Source of the DNA: Acanthosepion esculentum
Lineage: Eukaryota; Mollusca; Cephalopoda; Sepiida; Sepiidae
Direction: 5' to 3'
Length of the DNA stretch: 64,000 nt
Assembly (NCBI GenBank): GCA_964036315.1
Contig: OZ038509.1
Coordinates: forward strand, 30,644,968 to 30,708,967
Under the pieces are notes generated by a model. It searched no databases, was not told the DNA's origin, and saw nothing but the letters and a program-made list of their open reading frames with translations. Of the stretch, positions 1-12,070 are shown piece after piece. Position numbers and translations under genes: made by a program. Each line of letters begins with the position of its first letter. Position 1 is the stretch's first letter.

Positions 1-835
1 GTAATTATAGCAGATTTTGTTATGTTTCAATTGAAAATGTTAAAATCAAACGGAATTATAGCAGATTTTGTTATTTTTCAATTGAAAATGTTAAAATCGA
101 ATGGAATTATAGCAGATTTTGTTATGTTTAAATTGAAAATGTTACAATCAAATGGAATTATAGCAGATTTTGTTATGTTTCAATTGAAAATGTTAAAATC
201 AAATGGAATTATAGCAGATTTTGTTATGTTTCAATTGAAAATGTTACAATCAAATGGAATTATAGCAGATTTTGTAATGTTTCAATTGAAAATGTTAAAA
301 TCAAATGTAATTATAGCAGATTTTGTTATGTTTCAATTGAAAATGTTAAAATCAAATGGAATTATAGCAGATTTTGTTATGTTGCAATTGAAAATGTTAC
401 AATCAAATGGAATTATAGCAGATTTTGTTATGTTTCAATTGAAAATGTTACAATCAAATGGAATTATAGCAGATTTTGTTATGTTTCAATTGAAAATGTT
501 ACAATCAAATGGAATTATAGCAGATTTTGTTATTTTTCAATTGAAAATGTTAAAATCGAATGTAATTATAGCAGATTTTGTTATGTTTAAATTGAAAATG
601 TTACAATCAAATGGAATTATAGCAGATTTTGTTATGTTTCAATTGAAAATGTTAAAATCAATTGGAATTATAGCAGATTTTGTTACGTTTCAATTGAAAA
701 TGTTACAATCAAATGGAATTATAGCAGATTTTGTTATGTTTCAATTGAAAATGTTAAAATCAAATGTAATTATAGCAGATTTTGTTATGTTTCAATTGAA
801 AATGTTAAAATCAAATGGAATTATAGCAGATTTTG
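1..835 (+). repeat. Partial HOR copy matching 12,509-13,340
   Basis: Tags in this stretch recur exactly 12,508 bp further on: the ACGG variant at 51 and 12,559, the TTGCAATTG variant at 384 and 12,892, and the TCAATTGG variant at 661 and 13,169. Constant spacing over more than 600 bp shows a copied block rather than recurrent mutation. Similarity ends near 835, where the later copy changes to an ATGATAAAATC unit. The left end is cut by the window. Confidence 0.85.
178..228 (+). repeat. Representative 51-bp monomer
   Basis: A clean consensus-type unit, used as the numbering reference: TTT at 1-3, CAATTG at 4-9, two AAAA runs at 10-13 and 18-21, AATT at 30-33, GCAG at 37-40, ATTTT at 41-45 and ATG at 49-51. 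Read from position 1 it encodes FQLKMLKSNGIIADFVM; shifted by one frame it encodes an SIENVKIKWNYSRFCYV-type repeat, also without a stop; the third + frame has TGA inside CAATTGA. Each of the three reverse frames has a stop in every unit. AAAATC (18-23) and GATTTT (40-45) form a 6-bp inverted repeat 16 nt apart, besides the central palindrome. Confidence 0.95.
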
Positions 836-1439
836 TTATGTTTCAATTGAAAATGTTACAATCAAATGGAATTATAGCAGATTTTGTTATGTTTCAATTG
901 AAAATGTTAAAATCAAATGGAATTATAGCAGATTTTGTTATGTTTCAATTGAAAATGTTACAATCAAATGGAATTATAGCAGATTTTGTTATGTTTCAAT
1001 TGAAAATGTTAAAATCAAATGGAATTATAGCAGATTTTGTTATGTTTCAATTGAAAATGTTACAATCAAATGGAATTATAGCAGATTTTCTTATTTTCAA
1101 TTGAAAATGTTACAATCAAATGGAATTATAGCAGATTTTGTTATTTTTCAATTGAAAATGTTAAAATCAAATGTAATTATAGCAGATTTTGTTATGTTTC
1201 AATTGAAAATGTTACAATCAAATGGAATTATAGCAGATTTTGTTATGTTTCAATTGAAAATGTTAAAATCAAATGGAATTGTAGCAGATTTTGTTATGTT
1301 TCAATTGAAAATGTTAAAATCAAATGTAATTATAGCAGATTTTGTTATGTTTCAATATAAAATGTTACAATCAAATGTAATTATAGCAGATTTTGTTATG
1401 TTTCAATTGAAAATGTTACAATCAAATGGAATTATAGCA

Positions 1440-4400
1440 GATTTTGTTATGTTTCAATTGAAACAGTTAAAATCAAATGTATTTATAGCAGATTTTGTTA
1501 TGTTTCAATTGAAAATGTTACAATCAAATGGAATTATAGCAGATTTTGTTATGTTTCAATTGAAAATGTTAAAATCAAATGGAATTATAGCAGATTTTGT
1601 TATGTTTCAATTGAAAATGTTACAATCAAATGGAATTGTAGCAGATTTTGTTATGTTTCAATTGAAAATGTTAAAATCAAATGTAATTATAGCAGATTTT
1701 GTTATGTTTCAATTGAAAATGTTACAATCAAATGGAATTATAGCAGATTTTGTTATTTTCAATTGAAAATGTTAAAATCAAATGCAATTATAGCAGATTT
1801 TGTTATGTTTCAATTGAAAATGTTACAATCAAATGGAATTATAGCAGATTTTGTTATTTTCAATTGAAAATGTTACAATCAAATGGAATTATAGCAGATT
1901 TTGTTATTTTTCAATTGAAAATGTTAAAATCAAATGTAATTATAGCAGATTTTGTTATGTTTCAATTGAAAATGTTACAATCAAATGGAATTATAGCAGA
2001 TTTTGTTATGTTTCAATTGAAAATGTTAAAATCAAATGTAATTATAACAGATTTTGTTATGTTTCAATTGAAAATGTTACAATCAAATGGAATTATAGCA
2101 GATTTTGTTATTTTCAATTGAAAATGTTAAAATCAAATGTAATTGTAGCAGATTTTGTTATGTTTCAATTGAAAATGTTAAAATCAAATGTAATTATAGC
2201 AGATTTTGTTATGTTTCAATATAAAATGTTACAATCAAATGGAATTATAGCAGATTTTGTTATGTTTCAATTGAAAATGTTAAAATCAAATGGAATTATA
2301 GCAGATTTTGTTATGTTTCAATTGAAAATGTTACAATCAAATGGAATTATAGCAGATTTTGTTATGTTTCAATTGAAAATGTTAAAATCAAATGGAATTA
2401 TAGCAGATTTTGTTATGTTTCAATTGAAAATGTTACAATCAAATGGAATTATAGCAGATTTTGTTATTTTTCAATTGAAAATGTTAAAATCAAATGGAAT
2501 TATAGCAGATTTTGTTATGTTTCAATTGAAAATGTTAAAATCAAATGGAATTATAGCAGATTTTGTTATGTTTCAATTGAAAATGTTACAATCAAATGGA
2601 ATTATAGCAGATTTTGTTATTTTTCAATTGAAAATGTTAAAATCAAATGGAATTATAGCAGATTTTGTTGTTTCAATTGAAAATGTTAAAATCAAATGGA
2701 ATTATAGCAGATTTTGTTATGTTTCAATTGAAAATGTTAAAATCAAAAGTAATTATAGCAGATTTTGTTATGTTTCAATTGAAAATGTTAAAATCAAATG
2801 GAATTATAGCAGATTTTGTTATGTTTCAATTGAAAATGTTAAAATCAAATGTAATTATAGCAGATTTTGTTATGTTTCAATTGAAAATGTTACAATCAAA
2901 TGGAATTATAGACGATTTTGTTATTTTCAATTGAAAATGTTAAAATCAAATGTAATTGTAGCAGATTTTGTTATGTTTCAATTGAAAATGTTAAAATCAA
3001 ATGTAATTATAGCAGATTTTGTTATGTTTCAATATAAAATGTTACAATCAAATGGAATTATAGCAGATTTTGTTATGTTTCAATTGAAAATGTTAAAATC
3101 AAATGGAATTATAGCAGATTTTGTTATGTTTCAATTGAAAATGTTACAATCAAATGGAATTATAGCAGATTTTGTTATGTTTCAATTGAAAATGTTAAAA
3201 TCAAATGGAATTATAGCAGATTTTGTTATGTTTCAATTGAAAATGTTACAATCAAATGGAATTATAGCAGATTTTGTTATTTTTCAATTGAAAATGTTAA
3301 AATCAAATGGAATTATAGCAGATTTTGTTATGTTTCAATTGAAAATGTTAAAATCAAATGGAATTATAGCAGATTTTGTTATGTTTCAATTGAAAATGTT
3401 ACAATCAAATGGAATTATAGCAGATTTTGTTATTTTTCAATTGAAAATGTTAAAATCAAATGGAATTATAGCAGATTTTGTTGTTTCAATTGAAAATGTT
3501 ACAATCAAATGGAATTATAGCAGATTTTGTTATGTTTCAATTGAAAATGTTAAAATCAAAAGTAATTATAGCAGATTTTGTTATGTTTCAATTGAAAATG
3601 TTAAAATCAAATGGAATTATAGCAGATTTTGTTATGTTTCAATTGAAAATGTTACAATCAAATGGAATTATAGCAGATTTTGTTATGTTTCAATTGAAAA
3701 TGTTAAAATCAAATGTAATTATAGCAGATTTTGTTATGTTTCAATTGAAAATGTTAAAATCAAATGGAATTATAGCAGATTTTGTTATGTTTCAATTGAA
3801 AATGTTACAATCAAATGGAATTATAGCAGATTTTGTTATGTTTCAATTGAAAATGTTAAAATCAAATGGGATTATAGCAGATTTTGTTATGTTTCAATTG
3901 AAAATGTTACAATCAAATGGAATTATAGCAGATTTTGTTATGTTTCAATTGAAAATGTTAAAATCAAATGGAATTATAGCAGATTTTGTTATGTTTCAAT
4001 TGAAAATGTTACAATCAAATGGAATTATAGCAGATTTTCTTATTTTCAATTGAAAATGTTACAATCAAATGGAATTATAGCAGATTTTGTTATTTTTCAA
4101 TTGAAAATGTTAAAATCAAATGTAATTATAGCAGATTTTGTTATGTTTCAATTGAAAATGTTACAATCAAATGGAATTATAGCAGATTTTGTTATGTTTC
4201 AATTGAAAATGTTAAAATCAAATGTAATTGTAGCAGATTTTGTTATGTTTCAATTGAAAATGTTAAAATCAAATGTAATTATAGCAGATTTTGTTATGTT
4301 TCAATATAAAATGTTACAATCAAATGTAATTATAGCAGATTTTGTTATGTTTCAATTGAAAATGTTACAATCAAATGGAATTATAGCAGATTTTGTTATG

Positions 4401-7400
4401 TTTCAATTGAAACAGTTAAAATAAATGTAATTATAGCAGATTTTGTTATGTTTCAATTGAAAATGTTACAATCAAATGGAATTATAGCAGATTTTGTTAT
4501 GTTTCAATTGAAAATGTTAAAATCAAATGGAATTATAGCAGATTTTGTTATGTTTCAATTGAAAATGTTACAATCAAATGGAATTGTAGCAGATTTTGTT
4601 ATGTTTCAATTGAAAATGTTAAAATCAAATGTAATTATAGCAGATTTTGTTATGTTTCAATTGAAAATGTTACAATCAAATGGAATTATAGCAGATTTTG
4701 TTATTTTCAATTGAAAATGTTAAAATCAAATGCAATTATAGCAGATTTTGTTATGTTTCAATTGAAAATGTTACAATCAAATGGAATTATAGCAGATTTT
4801 GTTATTTTCAATTGAAAATGTTACAATCAAATGGAATTATAGCAGATTTTGTTATTTTTCAATTGAAAATGTTAAAATCAAATGTAATTATAGCAGATTT
4901 TGTTATGTTTCAATTGAAAATGTTACAATCAAATGGAATTATAGCAGATTTTGTTATGTTTCAATTGAAAATGTTAAAATCAAATGTAATTATAGCAGAT
5001 TTTGTTATGTTTCAATATAAAATGTTACAATCAAATGGAATTATAGCAGATTTTGTTATGTTTCAATTGAAAATGTTAAAATCAAATGGAATTATAGCAG
5101 ATTTTGTTATGTTTCAATTGAAAATGTTACAATCAAATGGAATTATAGCAGATTTTGTTATGTTTCAATTGAAAATGTTAAAATCAAATGGAATTATAGC
5201 AGATTTTGTTATGTTTCAATTGAAAATGTTACAATCAAATGGAATTATAGCAGATTTTGTTATTTTTCAATTGAAAATGTTAAAATCAAATGGAATTATA
5301 GCAGATTTTGTTATGTTTCAATTGAAAATGTTAAAATCAAATGGAATTATAGCAGATTTTGTTATGTTTCAATTGAAAATGTTACAATCAAATGGAATTA
5401 TAGCAGATTTTGTTATTTTTCAATTGAAAATGTTAAAATCAAATGGAATTATAGCAGATTTTGTTGTTTCAATTGAAAATGTTACAATCAAATGGAATTA
5501 TAGCAGATTTTGTTATGTTTCAATTGAAAATGTTAAAATCAAAAGTAATTATAGCAGATTTTGTTATGTTTCAATTGAAAATGTTAAAATCAAATGGAAT
5601 TATAGCAGATTTTGTTATGTTTCAATTGAAAATGTTACAATCAAATGGAATTATAGCAGATTTTGTTATGTTTCAATTGAAAATGTTAAAATCAAATGTA
5701 ATTATAGCAGATTTTGTTATGTTTCAATTGAAAATGTTAAAATCAAATGGAATTATAGCAGATTTTGTTATGTTTCAATTGAAAATGTTAAAATCAAATG
5801 GAATTATAGCAGATTTTGTTATTTTTCAATTGAAAATGTTAAAATCAAATGGAATTATAGCAGATTTTGTTATGTTTCAATTGAAAATGTTAAAATCAAA
5901 TGTAATTATAGCAGATTTTGTTATGTTTCAATTGAAAATGTTACAATCAAATGTAATTATAGCAGATTTTGTTATGGTTCAATTGAAAATGTTAAAATCA
6001 AATGGAATTATAGCAGATTTTGTTATTTTCAATTGAAAATGTTACAATCAAATGGAATTATAGCAGATTTTGTTATGTTTCAATATAAAATGTTACAATC
6101 AAATGTAATTATAGCAGATTTTGTTATGTTTCAATTGAAAATGTTACAATCAAATGGAATTATAGCAGATTTTGTTATGTTTCAATTGAAACAGTTAAAA
6201 TAAATGTAATTATAGCAGATTTTGTTATGTTTCAATTGAAAATGTTACAATCAAATGGAATTATAGCAGATTTTGTTATGTTTCAATTGAAAATGTTAAA
6301 ATCAAATGGAATTATAGCAGATTTTGTTATGTTTCAATTGAAAATGTTACAATCAAATGGAATTGTAGCAGATTTTGTTATGTTTCAATTGAAAATGTTA
6401 AAATCAAATGTAATTATAGCAGATTTTGTTATGTTTCAATTGAAAATGTTACAATCAAATGGAATTATAGCAGATTTTGTTATTTTCAATTGAAAATGTT
6501 AAAATCAAATGCAATTATAGCAGATTTTGTTATGTTTCAATTGAAAATGTTACAATCAAATGGAATTATAGCAGATTTTGTTATTTTCAATTGAAAATGT
6601 TACAATCAAATGGAATTATAGCAGATTTTGTTATGTTTCAATATAAAATGTTACAATCAAATGTAATTATAGCAGATTTTGTTATGTTTCAATTGAAAAT
6701 GTTACAATCAAATGGAATTATAGCAGATTTTGTTATGTTTCAATTGAAACAGTTAAAATAAATGTAATTATAGCAGATTTTGTTATGTTTCAATTGAAAA
6801 TGTTACAATCAAATGGAATTATAGCAGATTTTGTTATGTTTCAATTGAAAATGTTAAAATCAAATGGAATTATAGCAGATTTTGTTATGTTTCAATTGAA
6901 AATGTTACAATCAAATGGAATTGTAGCAGATTTTGTTATGTTTCAATTGAAAATGTTAAAATCAAATGTAATTATAGCAGATTTTGTTATGTTTCAATTG
7001 AAAATGTTACAATCAAATGGAATTATAGCAGATTTTGTTATTTTCAATTGAAAATGTTAAAATCAAATGCAATTATAGCAGATTTTGTTATGTTTCAATT
7101 GAAAATGTTACAATCAAATGGAATTATAGCAGATTTTGTTATTTTCAATTGAAAATGTTACAATCAAATGGAATTATAGCAGATTTTGTTATTTTTCAAT
7201 TGAAAATGTTAAAATCAAATGTAATTATAGCAGATTTTGTTATGTTTCAATTGAAAATGTTACAATCAAATGGAATTATAGCAGATTTTGTTATGTTTCA
7301 ATTGAAAATGTTAAAATCAAATGTAATTATAGCAGATTTTGTTATGTTTCAATATAAAATGTTACAATCAAATGGAATTATAGCAGATTTTGTTATGTTT

Positions 7401-9420
7401 CAATTGAAAATGTTAAAATCAAATGGAATTATAGCAGATTTTGTTATGTTTCAATTGAAAATGTTACAATCAAATGGAATTATAGCAGATTTTGTTATGT
7501 TTCAATTGAAAATGTTAAAATCAAATGGAATTATAGCAGATTTTGTTATGTTTCAATTGAAAATGTTACAATCAAATGGAATTATAGCAGATTTTGTTAT
7601 TTTTCAATTGAAAATGTTAAAATCAAATGGAATTATAGCAGATTTTGTTATGTTTCAATTGAAAATGTTAAAATCAAATGGAATTATAGCAGATTTTGTT
7701 ATGTTTCAATTGAAAATGTTACAATCAAATGGAATTATAGCAGATTTTGTTATTTTTCAATTGAAAATGTTACAATCAAATGGAATTATAGCAGATTTTG
7801 TTATTTTCAATTGAAAATGTTACAATCAAATGGAATTATAGCAGATTTTGTTATGTTTCAATATAAAATGTTACAATCAAATGTAATTATAGCAGATTTT
7901 GTTATGTTTCAATTGAAAATGTTACAATCAAATGGAATTATAGCAGATTTTGTTATGTTTCAATTGAAACAGTTAAAATAAATGTAATTATAGCAGATTT
8001 TGTTATGTTTCAATTGAAAATGTTACAATCAAATGGAATTATAGCAGATTTTGTTATGTTTCAATTGAAAATGTTAAAATCAAATGGAATTATAGCAGAT
8101 TTTGTTATGTTTCAATTGAAAATGTTACAATCAAATGGAATTGTAGCAGATTTTGTTATGTTTCAATTGAAAATGTTAAAATCAAATGTAATTATAGCAG
8201 ATTTTGTTATGTTTCAATTGAAAATGTTACAATCAAATGGAATTATAGCAGATTTTGTTATTTTCAATTGAAAATGTTAAAATCAAATGCAATTATAGCA
8301 GATTTTGTTATGTTTCAATTGAAAATGTTACAATCAAATGGAATTATAGCAGATTTTGTTATTTTCAATTGAAAATGTTACAATCAAATGGAATTATAGC
8401 AGATTTTGTTATTTTTCAATTGAAAATGTTAAAATCAAATGTAATTATAGCAGATTTTGTTATGTTTCAATTGAAAATGTTACAATCAAATGGAATTATA
8501 GCAGATTTTGTTATGTTTCAATTGAAAATGTTAAAATCAAATGTAATTATAGCAGATTTTGTTATGTTTCAATATAAAATGTTACAATCAAATGGAATTA
8601 TAGCAGATTTTGTTATGTTTCAATTGAAAATGTTAAAATCAAATGGAATTATAGCAGATTTTGTTATGTTTCAATTGAAAATGTTACAATCAAATGGAAT
8701 TATAGCAGATTTTGTTATGTTTCAATTGAAAATGTTAAAATCAAATGGAATTATAGCAGATTTTGTTATGTTTCAATTGAAAATGTTACAATCAAATGGA
8801 ATTATAGCAGATTTTGTTATTTTTCAATTGAAAATGTTAAAATCAAATGGAATTATAGCAGATTTTGTTATGTTTCAATTGAAAATGTTAAAATCAAATG
8901 GAATTATAGCAGATTTTGTTATGTTTCAATTGAAAATGTTACAATCAAATGGAATTATAGCAGATTTTGTTATTTTTCAATTGAAAATGTTAAAATCAAA
9001 TGGAATTATAGCAGATTTTGTTGTTTCAATTGAAAATGTTACAATCAAATGGAATTATAGCAGATTTTGTTATGTTTCAATTGAAAATGTTAAAATCAAA
9101 AGTAATTATAGCAGATTTTGTTATGTTTCAATTGAAAATGTTAAAATCAAATGGAATTATAGCAGATTTTGTTATGTTTCAATTGAAAATGTTACAATCA
9201 AATGGAATTATAGCAGATTTTGTTATGTTTCAATTGAAAATGTTAAAATCAAATGTAATTATAGCAGATTTTGTTATGTTTCAATTGAAAATGTTAAAAT
9301 CAAATGGAATTATAGCAGATTTTGTTATGTTTCAATTGAAAATGTTAAAATCAAATGGAATTATAGCAGATTTTGTTATGTTTCAATTGAAAATGTTAAA
9401 ATCAAATGGAATTATAGCAG
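1440..9420 (+). repeat. HOR family tagged by GAAACAGTTAAAAT units
   Basis: A variant unit with CAGTT in place of ATGTT occurs at 1,464, 4,413, 6,192, 6,750 and 7,970. The last four also lack a C (AAAATAAATG), giving a shared frame-shifting deletion. After each tag the same run of variants follows, including one TTGTAGCAG unit, a 50-bp unit, an AAATGCAATT unit and a second 50-bp unit. Offsets are 2,949, 1,779, 558 and 1,220 bp, each close to a whole number of monomers (about 58, 35, 11 and 24) less a few single-base deletions. The first copy lacks the deletion and so looks like the older state. Confidence 0.85.
2112..3633 (+). repeat. Tandem duplication, 813-bp offset
   Basis: The series beginning with an AATTGTAGCAG unit at 2,141 repeats at 2,954, and the 49-bp GTTGTTTC unit at about 2,668 repeats at about 3,481. 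The offset is 813 bp, that is 16 monomers less 3 bp. The order of position-19, -29 and -51 variants is nearly the same in both halves. This pair lies inside the longest + open frame (1,851-4,424), which is long because the block doubled without breaking either open frame. Confidence 0.8.
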
Positions 9421-9637
9421 ATTTTGTTATTTTCAATTGAAAATGTTACAATCAAATGGAATTATAGCAGATTTTGTTATTTTCAATTGAAAATGTTACA
9501 ATCAAATGTAATTATAGCAGATTTTGTTATGTTTATATTGAAAATGTTAAAATCAAATGGAATTATAGCAGATTTTGTTATGTTTCAGTTGAAAATGTTA
9601 AAATCAAATGGAATTATAGCAGATTTTGTTATTTTTC

Positions 9638-11850
9638 AATGAAAATGTTAAAATCAAATGGAATTATAGCAGATTTTGTTATGTTTCAATTGAAAATGTT
9701 AAAATCAAATGTAATTATAGCAGATTTTGTGATGTTTCAATTGAAAATGTTAAAATCAAATGGAATTATAGCAGATTTTGTTATTTTCAATTGAAAATGT
9801 TACAATCAAATGGAATTATAGCAGATTTTGTTATGTTTCAATTGAAAATGTTAAAATCAAATTGAATTATAGCAGATTTTGTTATGTTTCAATTGGAAAT
9901 GTTACAATCAAATGGAATTATAGCAGATTTTGTTATTTTTCAATTGAAAATGTTAAAATCAAATGGAATTATAGCAGATTTTGTTATGTTTCAATTGAAA
10001 ATGTTACAATCAAATGGAATTATAGCAGATTTTGTTATGTTTGAATTGAAAATGTTAAAATCAAAAGTAATTATAGCAGATTTTGTTATGTTTCAATTGA
10101 AAATGTTAAAATCAAATGGAATTATAGCAGATTTTGTTATGTTTCAATTGAAAATGTTACAATCAAATGGAATTATAGCAGATTTTGTTATTTTTCAATT
10201 GAAAATGTTAAAATCAAATGGAATTATAGCAGATTTTGTTGTTTCAATTGAAAATGTTACAATCAAATGGAATTATAGCAGATTTTGTTAAGTTTCAATT
10301 GAAAATGTTAAAATCAAAAGTAATTATAGCAGATTTTGTTATGTTTCAATTGAAAATGTTAAAATCAAATGGAATTATAGCAGATTTTGTTATGTTTCAA
10401 TTGAAAATGTTACAATCAAATGGAATTATAGCAGATTTTGTTATGTTTCAATTGAAAATGTTAAAATCAAATGTAATTATAGCAGATTTTGTTATGTTTC
10501 AATTGAAAATGTTAAAATCAAATGGAATTATAGCAGATTTTGTTATGTTTCAATTGAAAATGTTAAAATCAAATGGAATTATAGCAGATTTTGTTATTTT
10601 TCAATTGAAAATGTTAAAATCAAATGGAATTATAGCAGATTTTGTTATGTTTCAATTGAAAATGTTAAAATCAAATGTAATTATAGCAGATTTTGTTATG
10701 TTTCAATTGAAAATGTTAAAATCAAATGGAATTATAGCAGATTTTGTTATGTTTCAATTGAAAATGTTAAAATCAAATGGAATTATAGCAGATTTTGTTA
10801 TTTTCAATTGAAAATGTTACAATCAAATGGAATTATAGCATATTTTGTTATTTTTCAATTGAAAATGTTAAAATCAAATGGAATTATAGCAGATTTTGTT
10901 ATGTTTCAATTGAAAATGTTAAAATCAAATGGAATTATAGCAGATTTTGATATGTTTCAATTGAAAATGTTAAAATCAAATGTAATTATAGCAGATTTTG
11001 TTATGTTTCAATTGAAAATGTTACAATCAAATGGAATTATAGCAGATTTTGTTATGTTTCAATTGAAAATGTTAAAATCAAATGGAATTATAGCAGATTT
11101 TGTTATGTTTCAATTGAAAATGTTACAATCAAATGTAATTATAGCAGTTTTTGTTATGTTTCAATTGAAAATGTTAAAATCAAATGTAATAATAGCAGAT
11201 TTTGTTATGTTTCAATTGCAAATGTTAAAATCAAATGCAATTATAGCAGATTTTGTTATGTTTCAATTGAAAATGTTACAATCAAATGGAATTATAGCAG
11301 ATTTTGTTATTTTTCAATTGAAAATGTTAAAATCAAATGGAATTATAGCAGATTTTGTTATGTTTCAATTGAAAATGTTAAAATCAAATGGAATTATAGC
11401 AGATTTTGTTATGTTTCAATTGAAAATATTAAAATCAAATGGAATTATAGCAGATTTTGTTATGTTTCAATTGAAAATGTTAAAATCAAATGTAATTGTT
11501 GCAGATTTTGTTATGTTTCAATTGAAAATGTTAAAATCAAATGTAATTATAGCAGATTTTGTTATTTTCAATATAAAATGTTACAATCAAATGGAATTAT
11601 AGCAGATTTTGTTATGTTTCAATTGAAAATGTTAAAATCAAATGTAATTATAGCAGATTTTGTTATGTTTCAATTGAAAATGTTACAATCAAATGGAATT
11701 ATAACAGATTTTGTTATGTTTTAATTGAAAATGTTAAAATCAAATGTAATTATAGCAGATTTTGTTATGTTTCAATTGAAAATGTTACAATCAAATGGAA
11801 TTATAGCAGATTTTGTTATGTTTCAATTGAAAATTTTTAAATCAAATGGA
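9638..11850 (+). repeat. Outlying copies of HOR blocks found again at 19.9-21.7 kb
   Basis: The CAATGAAAATG tag at 9,638 and the TTTGAATTG tag at 10,041 begin a series that matches 19,919-21,180; from 10,041 the offset is 10,333 bp. Further right, AATATTAAAATC at 11,427 and TTTTAATTG at 11,719 match 21,301 and 21,593 at a second offset of 9,874 bp. Two offsets mean that the blocks were rearranged or gained and lost units after copying. One monomer (the GTGATG-preceding unit) is missing here compared with most later copies. Confidence 0.8.
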
Positions 11851-12070
11851 ATTATAGCAGATTTTGTTATGTTTCAATTGAAAATGTTACAATCAAATGG
11901 AATTATAGCAGATTTTGTTATGTTTCAATTGAAAATGTTAAAATCAAATGTAATTATAGCAGATTTTGTTATGTTTCAATTGAAAATGTTAAAATCAAAT
12001 GGAATTATAGCAGATTTTGTTATTTTTCAATTGAAAATGTTAAAATCAAATGTAATTATAGCAGATTTTG

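Noticed and set aside
1851..4424. Long + strand open frames (up to 857 codons) as genes for 17-residue-repeat proteins
   Set aside because: Two overlapping frames are equally open, single-base indels switch between them without compensation, the common variants are non-synonymous, and there is no unique N- or C-terminal domain, signal peptide or other non-repeat sequence. Satellite DNA explains all of it.
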